The notes under the pieces were generated by a model, which did not search any database, was not told the DNA's origin, and saw only the letters and a list, made by a program, of their open reading frames with translations. The translations under genes and the position numbers were made by a program. This document shows positions 1 through 6,120 of a DNA stretch of 8,595 nt, one piece after another (within the stretch, counting starts at the first letter, position 1; every line of letters begins with the position of its first letter). This DNA is from Chloroflexota bacterium. GTDB taxonomy: Bacteria > Chloroflexota > Limnocylindria > Limnocylindrales > CSP1-4. The stretch is taken from NCBI GenBank assembly GCA_021785115.1, contig JAJYGO010000164.1:1-8595 (forward strand), given 5' to 3'.

Positions 1-328
1 CCAGCAGGTCGGCGCCGTCCTCGACCATCCTCCGGGCCCGTGCGACGGCGGCCTCGACCGGGTCCCCGGCCGCCAGCAGCCCGTCGCCGGAGAAGGAGTC
101 GGGCGTGATGTTGAGGATCCCCATCACGTATGTCCGCTCGCCCCAGGCGAAGGTGCGCGGGCCGATCGCCATCGGCCGCGGCGCCCCGGGCAGGCCGGGC
201 GCGGCGTCCGGCGGGAGCGCGAACGACGAAGTGGCCGCCCCCCCGCCGAGGTCCGGGCGGGCCGCGACCACGCCCCGCTCCTCGGGGAGGTCGCGGTCGG
301 CGGGCGGTCCGGGGACGTCGGCGCTCAT
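1..328 (-). CDS. folP: Dihydropteroate synthase, N-terminal part (truncated by window edge)
   Basis: Condenses 6-hydroxymethyl-7,8-dihydropterin pyrophosphate with p-aminobenzoate to give dihydropteroate, a cytoplasmic step of folate synthesis. Only the first 109 codons are inside the window; the C-terminal part of the TIM barrel lies beyond position 1. The family signature is clear at residues 68-80 ([13 protein letters not shown]), with Asn73 at the place of the metal-binding Asn of the family. A helix follows at about 91-105 ending in the EDGAD stretch typical of the first barrel unit. The ATG at 328 overlaps the folC stop (ATGA), which favours this start. It gives about 60 residues of Pro/Ala-rich sequence before the first barrel strand, longer than usual. 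An in-frame ATG at 172 (residue 53, MAIGPRTF) would give a normal-length protein and is the main alternative. The neighbouring folC supports the call. Confidence 0.93.
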   Translation of the reverse strand, partial: MSADVPGPPADRDLPEERGVVAARPDLGGGAATSSFALPPDAAPGLPGAPRPMAIGPRTFAWGERTYVMGILNITPDSFSGDGLLAAGDPVEAAVARARRMVEDGADLL

Positions 329-1686
329 GCGGGGTCGCTCAGGGCGGGGTCGTCCACGAGCCTCGCCCGGGCCGCGCCGACCAGGTACAGGGAGCCGGCC
401 ACGACGACGGGCCCGCCCGGCAGGCCGAGGGCGAGCTCGAGGGCCGCCTCCGGCGAGCCCGCGGTTCGGACGCGGAGGCCGGGCGCCTCCGCCCGGGCCC
501 AGAGCGCGGCGAGCGCGTCGGGAGCGAGGGCGCGCGGCAGGCCGACCGCGGTGCACACGACCGTCGCGCCGGCGAGGGCCCTCGAGCGCGAGACGGCCGC
601 GATCGTCCCGGCGACGTCCTTGTCCGCCATCGCCGCCCACACCACGACCAGCGGGGACGGGGGCGTGTCGCTGCCTCCGGCCAGCAGCGGCCGGAGGTCG
701 TCGAGGGCCGTCGCGAGGGCGGTCGCCCCGGCCGGGTTGTGGGCCCCGTCCAGCAGCACCTCGCGCGTGCCGTGCGGCCCGCGGGCGTCGACGAGCTCCA
801 GGCGGCCCGGCCAGCGCGCGGCGCGGTAGCCGCGCCGGCGGGCGTCCTCGGGCACCGTCGCGATCCCGGCCACGTCCAGCGCGTCCAGCAGCGCGTCGGC
901 CACGGCGGCGTTGGCGGCCTGGTGGCGGCCGCGCAGGCCGATCTCCGTGGGGCCTAGCCTCGGCAGGTCCACGGACAGCGCGTCGCGCGTCCAGCCGAGC
1001 ACCGGCGCCGGGGGCGCCACCGTCAGGGGCACGCCGAGCCGCCGGCAGCGGCGCCGCAGGATGGCGAGCGCCTCGCCGTCGGCGCCGGTGACCGCCAGGT
1101 CGCCGCGCTTGACGATCGGCGCCTTCTCGCGCGCGATGGCCGCGATGGTCGGCCCAAGCCGGTCGGTGTGGTCGAGGGCCACGTTGGTGAGCGCCGCGAC
1201 GCCGCCGTCCCACGCGTTGGTCGCGTCGAGGCGGCCGCCGAGGCCCACCTCTACCAGCGCCAGGTCCAGGCCGGCGTCGGCGAAGTGGCGGAACATCATG
1301 GCCGTGAGCAGCTCGAACTCGGTCGGCGGCCCGAGCCGGCGACCCATGCCGTCGGCCGCCGGTACTACGGCCTCCGCCAGCCGCGTGAAGTCCCCGGGCG
1401 CGATCGGGCGGCCGTCGACGACGATCCGCTCCCGGTAGCTGACCAGGTGCGGCTTGGGCGTCTCGCCGACGCGGTAGCCGGCCGCCCGCAGCGCGGACCC
1501 CGCCAACGCGATCACGCTGCCCTTGCCGTTCGTCCCCGCGACCAGCGCCCCCCGCACCTGCTCCTGCGGGTCGCCGATCGCCCGCAGCAGCGCGCGCACC
1601 CGCCCGAGCCCCAGGCGGATACCGAAGCGGCCCCGCGCCTCGAGCGCGGCGAGGGCCTCCGCGTAGGTCAGCGCAGCGGTGCTCAC
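325..1686 (-). CDS. folC: Folylpolyglutamate synthase / dihydrofolate synthase
   Basis: Mur-ligase-type ATP-dependent enzyme that adds glutamate to dihydropteroate and/or extends folate polyglutamate tails in the cytoplasm. The protein is 453 residues, the usual family length. Motifs in order: P-loop GTNGKGS at 51-57, [11 protein letters not shown] at 78-88 (substrate-binding region), [13 protein letters not shown] at 145-157, [13 protein letters not shown] at 166-178, RGRHQAANA at 252-260, WPGRLE at 292-297 and the C-domain signature DGAHNP at 313-318. The chosen start is the GTG at 1686, which overlaps the stop of the upstream gene (GTGA) and begins [12 protein letters not shown], the usual short lead before the first helix. 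An in-frame ATG at 1743 would place 19 extra residues inside the upstream gene and is less likely. The stop overlaps the folP start by 4 bp. Gene order unknown-folC-folP indicates one folate operon with translational coupling. Confidence 0.95.
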   Translation of the reverse strand: MSTAALTYAEALAALEARGRFGIRLGLGRVRALLRAIGDPQEQVRGALVAGTNGKGSVIALAGSALRAAGYRVGETPKPHLVSYRERIVVDGRPIAPGDFTRLAEAVVPAADGMGRRLGPPTEFELLTAMMFRHFADAGLDLALVEVGLGGRLDATNAWDGGVAALTNVALDHTDRLGPTIAAIAREKAPIVKRGDLAVTGADGEALAILRRRCRRLGVPLTVAPPAPVLGWTRDALSVDLPRLGPTEIGLRGRHQAANAAVADALLDALDVAGIATVPEDARRRGYRAARWPGRLELVDARGPHGTREVLLDGAHNPAGATALATALDDLRPLLAGGSDTPPSPLVVVWAAMADKDVAGTIAAVSRSRALAGATVVCTAVGLPRALAPDALAALWARAEAPGLRVRTAGSPEAALELALGLPGGPVVVAGSLYLVGAARARLVDDPALSDPA

Positions 1687-2210
1687 TCGCGGGTCAGCTC
1701 GTCCTCGTAGAAGACGCACTGGTTGAAGCGGGGCGTCAGGCACACGTCGTTGACGTAGCCCTCGTCCAGGTGGACGCCGCCCCGGAGCTGGCAGCGGGAG
1801 ATGTTGCTCGGCTGGCGCAGCAGGCCCTTGAGCAGGTGGGGCGCCTGGATCGGGATCGCGCCCCGCGACCCGGTCATGTAGAAGTGCGGACAGACGTTCC
1901 GCCGGAGGCTGGGCAGGCCGAACCCGCTGCGGGCGGGCAAGGTCGCGACGGCCCGGACGCCCTGCGCCTGCATGGCGGCGGCCGTGCTGGGGCGCATCGG
2001 GACCGGCGCGCCGGGCCGCGCGGTGACGGGGACGCGAACCGCCTCGCGGGGCGGCGCCGACGGCATGGACCGGGAGGCCGGCAGGCCCGGGCGCCCCGGG
2101 TACGGGGCGTCGGGGAGGGCAGACGGCGCAGAAAGCACCACCGGTCGCGCGGCGACGCGGGCGATCGGTCCGTGGCTCCAGGCGCTGCGGTCGCCGGGCA
2201 CCGGACGCAT
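1683..2210 (-). CDS. Uncharacterised protein with C-terminal four-cysteine domain, upstream of folC
   Basis: Function not recognised. The 175-residue product has two parts. Residues 1-100 are Pro/Ala/Arg-rich and look disordered, with no convincing membrane segment. Residues 105-175 form a compact domain with cysteines at 107, 140, 157 and 165 (C-x32-C-x16-C-x7-C), in contexts NVCPHF, SRCQ, DVCLTPRF and QCVFYEDEL. From memory this spacing resembles a CP(Y/H)..RC...(Y/F)CL(T/S)..(F/Y)..CP.(F/Y) domain that occurs, sometimes next to LysM, in Chloroflexota and actinobacterial proteins; the ligand (zinc, Fe-S or disulphides) is unknown to me. Start: upstream of the ATG at 2210 the in-frame codons lose GC bias at the third position, whereas from 2210 onward nearly every third position is G or C. 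A GTG at 2252 is the alternative. The stop overlaps the folC GTG start, so it is the first gene of the folate operon and may be coupled to it. Confidence 0.75.
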   Translation of the reverse strand: MRPVPGDRSAWSHGPIARVAARPVVLSAPSALPDAPYPGRPGLPASRSMPSAPPREAVRVPVTARPGAPVPMRPSTAAAMQAQGVRAVATLPARSGFGLPSLRRNVCPHFYMTGSRGAIPIQAPHLLKGLLRQPSNISRCQLRGGVHLDEGYVNDVCLTPRFNQCVFYEDELTRE

Positions 2211-2277
2211 CGGCCGCCGGTCTCTTGCCTCCAACCCTGTCCCTCTTCCCACTGCGCGGGCACCGCTCCCTCGGGGC

Positions 2278-2296
2278 CGCTGCGCTTCGCGCAGCG
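2278..2296. repeat. Perfect inverted repeat in the divergent intergenic region
   Basis: Arms CGCTGCGC (2278-2285) and GCGCAGCG (2289-2296) match perfectly around a 3-base loop. The dyad overlaps the putative minus-strand -10 at 2293-2298 and lies about 60 bp upstream of the plus-strand -10. It could be an operator, a 5' leader hairpin of the minus transcript, or a terminator-like element. High GC makes short GC-only dyads fairly common, so function is uncertain. The rest of the 161-bp gap (2211-2371) shows only the two opposed promoter candidates. Confidence 0.45.
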
Positions 2297-2298
2297 TA
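2293..2298 (-). promoter_or_regulatory. Putative extended -10 promoter for the unknown-folC-folP operon
   Basis: Reading the minus strand, TACGCT is preceded by TG plus one base, the extended -10 arrangement. No good -35 hexamer is seen at 16-18 bp. A start near 2286 would give a leader of about 75 nt before the ATG at 2210. The hexamer overlaps one arm of a perfect hairpin (2278-2296). Moderate to weak call. Confidence 0.35.
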
Positions 2299-2355
2299 CC
2301 ACCGCGGTCGTCCGACCGGTCACGGGCGCCGGACTCCGGCCGCCCGACCGCTTCG

Positions 2356-2364
2356 TGCGACAAT
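2356..2364 (+). promoter_or_regulatory. Putative extended -10 promoter, leaderless start for the Ig-like protein gene
   Basis: TGCGACAAT carries the TG-n extension and a GACAAT hexamer (four of six positions agree with TATAAT). It ends 7 bp before the ATG at 2372, so transcription would begin at or next to the start codon. There is no Shine-Dalgarno sequence before that ATG, which agrees with a leaderless message. No clear -35 hexamer. Confidence 0.4.
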
Positions 2365-2371
2365 CCGTGCG

Positions 2372-3583
2372 ATGGACGCCCGGCGTGGGGGCCGGCCCTC
2401 GCAGGTCCGCCCCCGACCCTCACCAGCAAGCTCGAGGCGCGGCCGGGTTCGCCCCGCGGCGCCGTCGCCCAACCGCCTCGCGCGCCACCGCGCGATCGAC
2501 CGCCGTGCTGGGCTGCCCCTGGCCGTCAAGCTCGCGATGGCCGGCGGCGTCCTGGTGCTCGGGTGGTTCTGCCTGCTCATCGGACTCGGGCTCATCGGTC
2601 CGGCCGCCTCGTCCATGGCCGGCGCCGTGGGCGGCATGGTCGGCTCGCTGACCCACATCGCGGTCGCCGGGCCCTCGTCGAGCGCCGCCGGGAGCGCGAG
2701 CGACGCGCCGGTGCTCGAGCCGCCCGACGCGCCCACGACCAACATCGCGAGCGTGGACCTGACCGTCCAGGTGCCGGTGGCCGTCGTCGGCCAGACGGGC
2801 TACAGCTGCCGGCTCTACGTCGCGGTGGGCAGTGCGCAGCCGACCGTCGTCACCGAGGCACCGGTCGGCGGCACCGCCACCATGGTGCTGCCCAGCGTGG
2901 CGCTCGCCGCCGGGACGAACACCTTCACCGCGACGGTGGTGGGCCCGTCCGGCGAGAGCGCCCCGTCGAAGCCGGTGTCGATCACGCTCGACGTGACGAA
3001 GCCCAAGATCACCGTCACGTCCCCCAAGAACGGCTCGAGCGCGACCGGCACCAGCGTGACGGTCCAGGGCAAGACGCAGCCTGCCTCGGACGTTCGGCTG
3101 CAGAACGACGCCAACGGGGCCACGACGAACACGACCGCCGACGACACCGGGCTGTTCTCCGCCCCCATCCCGATCGCGGCCGGGCCCAACAACATCACGA
3201 TCACGGTGACCGACCCGGCGGGCAACGGCAACACCGCCACGGTCACCGTCACCAAGGGCACGGGCACGCTGCGGGTCAGGCTGTCCGGCAGCGTCTACCA
3301 GTTCGACAGCAAGAGACTGCCGGCGAACGTGACCTTCACCGCGGTCGTGGTCGGAGCCGACGGCAAGCGGGTGGCGGGCGCCACGGCGCTGTTCACGGTC
3401 AGCGTGCCGGGCCTCCAGGCGGTGGTCTCCACGCCGGAGACGACCGACGCCAGCGGCACGGCCACGTTCTCGACCACGATCCCCAAGGGCGCAACCCCCG
3501 GCGGAGGGCTGGCGACGGTCCTGATCACGATGCCGTCCGGGACGCAGACGGCCACCGACCGGGACGTGCTGACCGTCCGCTGA
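2372..3583 (+). CDS. Single-pass membrane protein with Ig-like extracellular domains
   Basis: Probably a cell-surface protein anchored by an N-terminal signal anchor; specific role unknown. The 403-residue product begins with an Arg/Pro-rich cytoplasmic tail (1-50), then one hydrophobic segment (about 51-77), then a Ser/Ala/Pro-rich spacer to about 125. The remainder is beta-rich, Thr/Val-rich sequence that I divide into three Ig-like units: about 127-208 (ending SKPVSITLDV), about 211-295 (KPKITVTSPKNG start, typical of bacterial Ig-like or glucodextranase domain-B-like folds, ending NTATVTVTK) and about 299-403 (resembling bacterial Ig domains with the DASGTATFSTTIPKGAT pattern). No catalytic motif, sortase signal or LysM is visible. 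Start: the ATG at 2372 follows a -10-like box, and codons before it (back to a TTG at 2225) lack the strong third-position GC bias. The gene is divergent from the folate operon and followed by 112 bp before the next plus-strand gene. Confidence 0.82.
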   Translation: MDARRGGRPSQVRPRPSPASSRRGRVRPAAPSPNRLARHRAIDRRAGLPLAVKLAMAGGVLVLGWFCLLIGLGLIGPAASSMAGAVGGMVGSLTHIAVAGPSSSAAGSASDAPVLEPPDAPTTNIASVDLTVQVPVAVVGQTGYSCRLYVAVGSAQPTVVTEAPVGGTATMVLPSVALAAGTNTFTATVVGPSGESAPSKPVSITLDVTKPKITVTSPKNGSSATGTSVTVQGKTQPASDVRLQNDANGATTNTTADDTGLFSAPIPIAAGPNNITITVTDPAGNGNTATVTVTKGTGTLRVRLSGSVYQFDSKRLPANVTFTAVVVGADGKRVAGATALFTVSVPGLQAVVSTPETTDASGTATFSTTIPKGATPGGGLATVLITMPSGTQTATDRDVLTVR

Positions 3584-3600
3584 CCTGCGCGCAGGGCGCC

Positions 3601-3614
3601 GCGGTCGGAACCGC
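3601..3614 (+). repeat. Small hairpin after the Ig-like protein gene
   Basis: GCGGT and ACCGC arms enclose CGGA, 17 bp after the stop at 3583. It could be a weak terminator stem but there is no T run behind it, so termination is unproven. A self-complementary CTGCGCGCAG lies just before it at 3585-3594. Confidence 0.25.
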
Positions 3615-3627
3615 AGCAGCATCGGCA

Positions 3628-3643
3628 TCGAACCCGCGTTCGA
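3628..3643. promoter_or_regulatory. LexA SOS-box-like operator (TCGAAC-N4-GTTCGA)
   Basis: A perfect 6+6 dyad, TCGAACCCGCGTTCGA. TCGAAC-N4-GTTCGA is the form reported for mycobacterial LexA boxes, and CGAAC-N4-GTTCG is the core of the Bacillus-type box. It lies 17 bp upstream of the -35 of the promoter for the eight-cysteine protein gene and 52 bp before its ATG, so it is well placed to control that gene only. The central CCGC departs from the RNRY preference of the Bacillus-type consensus. I do not know what box LexA of this organism recognises, so this is a strong motif match with an inferred function. Confidence 0.5.
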
Positions 3644-3660
3644 CGGCTGCAGCAACCCTA

Positions 3661-3689
3661 TCGACAGCCGCGCACGGCGCAGCTACGAT
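3661..3689 (+). promoter_or_regulatory. Sigma70-type promoter, leaderless start for the eight-cysteine protein gene
   Basis: TCGACA (3661-3666, five of six matches to TTGACA) and TACGAT (3684-3689, four of six matches to TATAAT) are separated by exactly 17 bp. The -10 ends 6 bp before the ATG at 3696, so the start of transcription falls at about the A of the start codon. No Shine-Dalgarno sequence is present, consistent with a leaderless mRNA. This is the best-matched promoter in the window by spacing. Confidence 0.65.
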
Positions 3690-3695
3690 CCATCC

Positions 3696-4094
3696 ATGCC
3701 GCTCTGGCGCTGCCCGCACTGTGCAACACCCCAGCCGGAGACCTCCCGGTGCTGGCTGTGCGGCCGCTCAACCACCACGTGCGGCGCCTGCCGCCACTAC
3801 CGCCGCGGGGTCGCCGGCGGGCTGGGCCTGTGCGGCCGGAACCCCCGCCGCCTGGCCCTCCGCGGCACGGAGGTGCTGCCGTGCTGGGAGGCGCCGCCGG
3901 CGCCCGACCCCGTGCCCTCGGTGCACGAGTCGTCGGGAGGCGCGCCGCGCGGGCGCGACGATCGCGCGCCCAGAACGTTCGTTCCGGTGGAGGAGCTGCG
4001 CGCCGGCGCCGAGGAGGCCGCGGCGGCCGTCACCTCGCAGCCGGTGGCCGTGGCCGGCGGGCGGTGGTCGCTGTGGGGTGACCCGGACGCCTGA
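3696..4094 (+). CDS. Small eight-cysteine zinc-ribbon-like protein of unknown function
   Basis: Function not recognised. The 132-residue protein has eight cysteines, all in the first 63 residues: C6, C9, C19, C22 (CPHC and CWLC, a classic C-x2-C-x9-C-x2-C zinc ribbon) and C29, C32, C46, C63 (CGAC, GLC, PCWE, i.e. C-x2-C-x13-C-x16-C), suggesting two metal sites in tandem. The rest (about 65-132) is acidic/Ala-rich and probably flexible, with a short helical stretch at about 97-111. There is no signal peptide or membrane segment, so it is likely cytoplasmic. The ATG at 3696 is fixed by the promoter directly in front and by the first CxxC. It stands alone, converging on the kinase gene, and a LexA-box-like dyad lies upstream. 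It could bind nucleic acid or a partner protein, or use the metals structurally; nothing in the sequence decides. Confidence 0.8.
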   Translation: MPLWRCPHCATPQPETSRCWLCGRSTTTCGACRHYRRGVAGGLGLCGRNPRRLALRGTEVLPCWEAPPAPDPVPSVHESSGGAPRGRDDRAPRTFVPVEELRAGAEEAAAAVTSQPVAVAGGRWSLWGDPDA

Positions 4095-4102
4095 ACGTCG
4101 GG

Positions 4103-4131
4103 GCAAGACGGACCGGGACGGCCCGTCTTGC
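4103..4131. terminator. Putative bidirectional hairpin terminator between converging genes
   Basis: GCAAGACGG (4103-4111) pairs perfectly with CCGTCTTGC (4123-4131). Inside, CCG (4113-4115) pairs with CGG (4119-4121) around a GGA loop, leaving a single A/C mismatch. The stem begins 8 bp after the stop of the plus-strand gene and lies 38 bp beyond the stop of the minus-strand kinase gene. There is no T tract, as is common in high-GC genomes, so it may act as an intrinsic-like or Rho-assisted bidirectional terminator. Confidence 0.6.
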
Positions 4132-4169
4132 GCTCACGCCTTGACCAGCCGCGGGCTCGGGCCGTGCCG

Positions 4170-6080
4170 CTACGGGGTGCAGGCGAACGTCGTCGGGTCG
4201 CGCATCGTGAGGTTCACGCTGGAGCCGACCGGGACTTCCGTCCCCGGCGTCGGGTTCTGAGCCATCACGATCCACGACAGCGGCACCGGCGACACGCCGC
4301 TCGGATCCGTGGAGACCGTCCCGAGGCTCAGCCGGTCGGCCCCGATCGCGGCCGTCGCCTGGTCCAGCGTCTGGCACTTGTAGTTGCCGACGGCCACCGG
4401 TGCCGGCGTCGGCGTGGGCGTCGGGGCCGGCGTGGGTGATGGCGTCGGCCCGACGGGGAACGTGGGCGCCGGCGACGGTGCGGTTGACGCCGACGGCTCG
4501 GGCCCGAGCGAGATCGTGTAGTTGACCGCGCCCCCGGGGGCGAACTGCGTGCCCGGGGCGGGGTCCTGGCTGATGATCTGCCCAGCCGGCACCGTCGGGT
4601 CGTACGCCTCGGCACCGGTGCCGAGCTTGAGGCCGACCGCGGCGAGCGCGTTGGCCGCGTCGCCCAGGGCCAGGTTCCGCAGGTCGGGCACGGGGACCGC
4701 GGACGGGCTGACGGCAACCGTGAGCTTGACCGCGGTGCCGGTCTGGACGGTCGTGCCGGGCTTCGGGTCCTGCGCCAGGACGGTGTCGGCGGGCACGGTC
4801 GTGCTCGGCTGGGTCGCCGAGCGGACGGTTGACAGGCCGAGGGCCGCCGCCTGCGAGGCCGCGTCGGAGTAGAGCGAGTTCACGAGGTCCGGGACGGTCA
4901 CCGTGGCCCCGGACGCGCTGGCCCCCGGCGACGACGTCGACAGGGCGCCGATGCTCGAGATCAGGCGGAACAGGAGGAAGGCGACCACGATCAGGATGCC
5001 GATGCCCAGCAGGCCCGCGATCCAGGCCCAGGGGCCGCTGCCGGCCCCGTCGGGGCTGTCCTCGTACCGGCCCGGGACCCGGCTCGGGACGAGCGGCGGC
5101 GGCGTCCTTCTGGCGGACAGGGGCGCCGGCTCCGACGAGCGCGCATAGGCATCGGGCGGGTAGAACACGTTCGGCCTGGTGGCCGTCGAGAGGACCTCCG
5201 CAGCACCGGCGGCCCCGGCGGCCCCGACGGCGCCGGCGCTCGCCGCGGGGGCGCCGTCAGCGAGGAACCCGTCGAGCGCGCCGCCCAGGGCGGCGGCGGA
5301 CGGATACCGGTCAGCGGGATCGAGGGCCATGGCGCGGACGACGATCGAATCGAGCTCCGGCGGCACCGACGCGCGCAGCGCCGAGGGCCGAGGAGGCGTG
5401 GTGGTCAGGCGGGCCAGCGCAACGGCCGCGGCGCCGTCGCCGGAGAACGGACGGTGGCCCGTCAGCATCTCGAATAGCACGATGCCCAGCGCGTAGGTGT
5501 CGGACGCGGCCGTCGCGGGCTCGCCGCGCGCCTGCTCGGGGGCGAAGTAGTGGACAGAGCCCATCGTGATGCCGGGGAGGGTCACCTGCGCGTCGTCCAG
5601 CGCGCGCGCGATGCCGAAGTCCGCCACCTTCACGCGGCCGTCGCGGCTGATCAGGATGTTCGACGGCTTGACGTCGCGGTGGACGATCCCCCGCATGTGG
5701 GCGGCGTGGAGCGCCTTGGCCACGTCGGCGCCGACCCGGGCGGCCTGGCGCGGCGCCAGGGGCCCGTTCTCGCGCAGGATCGACGCGAGGTCCTGGCCGT
5801 CCACCATCTCCATGACGATGAACTGGTCCCCACGCTGGTCCTGGCCGAAGTCGAACACGGCCACGATGTTGGGGTGGCTCAGCGAGGCGGCCGCCCGCGC
5901 CTCGTCGCGGAATCGGGCGACGAAGTCGGGGTCCTGGCCGAACTCCGGCCGGAGCACCTTGACCGCCACGTCGCGCTCGAGCTGCGAGTCGTGCCCGCGG
6001 TAGATCGTGGCCATGCCCCCCTGGCCCAAGAGCTCCATGAGGCGGTAGCGGCCGCCGAGCATGCTGCCGATCTCGGTCAC
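4170..6080 (-). CDS. pknB: Transmembrane Ser/Thr protein kinase with three PASTA repeats
   Basis: Hanks-type kinase expected to phosphorylate cell-division and wall-synthesis proteins in response to muropeptide or lipid II binding by its outside PASTA repeats. The 636-residue protein has: kinase domain about 12-273 with GQGGMATIY (19-27), catalytic Lys41, Glu60, HRDVKPSN (134-141, Asp136 catalytic), DFG (154-156) and APE (180-182); Thr167 and Thr172 in the activation loop are candidate autophosphorylation sites. An Ala/Gly-rich juxtamembrane stretch (about 278-296) precedes a membrane helix at about 351-374. PASTA repeats occupy about 394-457, 462-526 and, after a Pro/Thr linker (545-561), about 564-627, the last flanked by Cys569 and Cys634. 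Start is the GTG at 6080, with AGGAG at 6095-6091 (10 bp spacing). It follows galU by 40 bp, so the two are likely co-transcribed. The symbol reflects the architecture; genomes of this kind often hold several paralogues. Confidence 0.95.
   Translation of the reverse strand: MTEIGSMLGGRYRLMELLGQGGMATIYRGHDSQLERDVAVKVLRPEFGQDPDFVARFRDEARAAASLSHPNIVAVFDFGQDQRGDQFIVMEMVDGQDLASILRENGPLAPRQAARVGADVAKALHAAHMRGIVHRDVKPSNILISRDGRVKVADFGIARALDDAQVTLPGITMGSVHYFAPEQARGEPATAASDTYALGIVLFEMLTGHRPFSGDGAAAVALARLTTTPPRPSALRASVPPELDSIVVRAMALDPADRYPSAAALGGALDGFLADGAPAASAGAVGAAGAAGAAEVLSTATRPNVFYPPDAYARSSEPAPLSARRTPPPLVPSRVPGRYEDSPDGAGSGPWAWIAGLLGIGILIVVAFLLFRLISSIGALSTSSPGASASGATVTVPDLVNSLYSDAASQAAALGLSTVRSATQPSTTVPADTVLAQDPKPGTTVQTGTAVKLTVAVSPSAVPVPDLRNLALGDAANALAAVGLKLGTGAEAYDPTVPAGQIISQDPAPGTQFAPGGAVNYTISLGPEPSASTAPSPAPTFPVGPTPSPTPAPTPTPTPAPVAVGNYKCQTLDQATAAIGADRLSLGTVSTDPSGVSPVPLSWIVMAQNPTPGTEVPVGSSVNLTMRDPTTFACTP
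4385..4450. repeat. Degenerate hexamer repeat coding for the Pro/Thr linker of the kinase
   Basis: Imperfect repeats of the GGCGTC/GGCGTG type on the plus strand encode, on the minus strand, the alternating Pro-Thr/Pro-Ala linker between the second and third PASTA repeats. Such tracts expand and contract by slippage, so linker length may vary between strains. Confidence 0.55.
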
Positions 6081-6120
6081 GTGTTGCGATCTCCTGCGAG
6101 CGCGGGCCCGGTGCTGCCGC

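Noticed and set aside
105..1710. Long open frames on the plus strand opposite folC
   Set aside because: They mirror the GC-biased codons of folC, have low-complexity Arg/Pro/Gly-rich translations, and show no family motif.
2225..2371. Earlier TTG start for the Ig-like protein gene
   Set aside because: Third-position GC bias is much weaker before 2372, and the segment contains the promoter candidates and a hairpin.
1972..4260. A 762-codon open frame on the plus strand
   Set aside because: It crosses an intergenic promoter region and two better-supported genes in another frame; the translation is Arg/Gly/His-rich with no domain, an effect of high GC and scarce stops.
5195..5245. GC-rich triplet repeat as a possible CRISPR or regulatory repeat
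   Set aside because: It codes for the Ala/Gly-rich juxtamembrane stretch of the kinase; units are too short and contiguous for an array.
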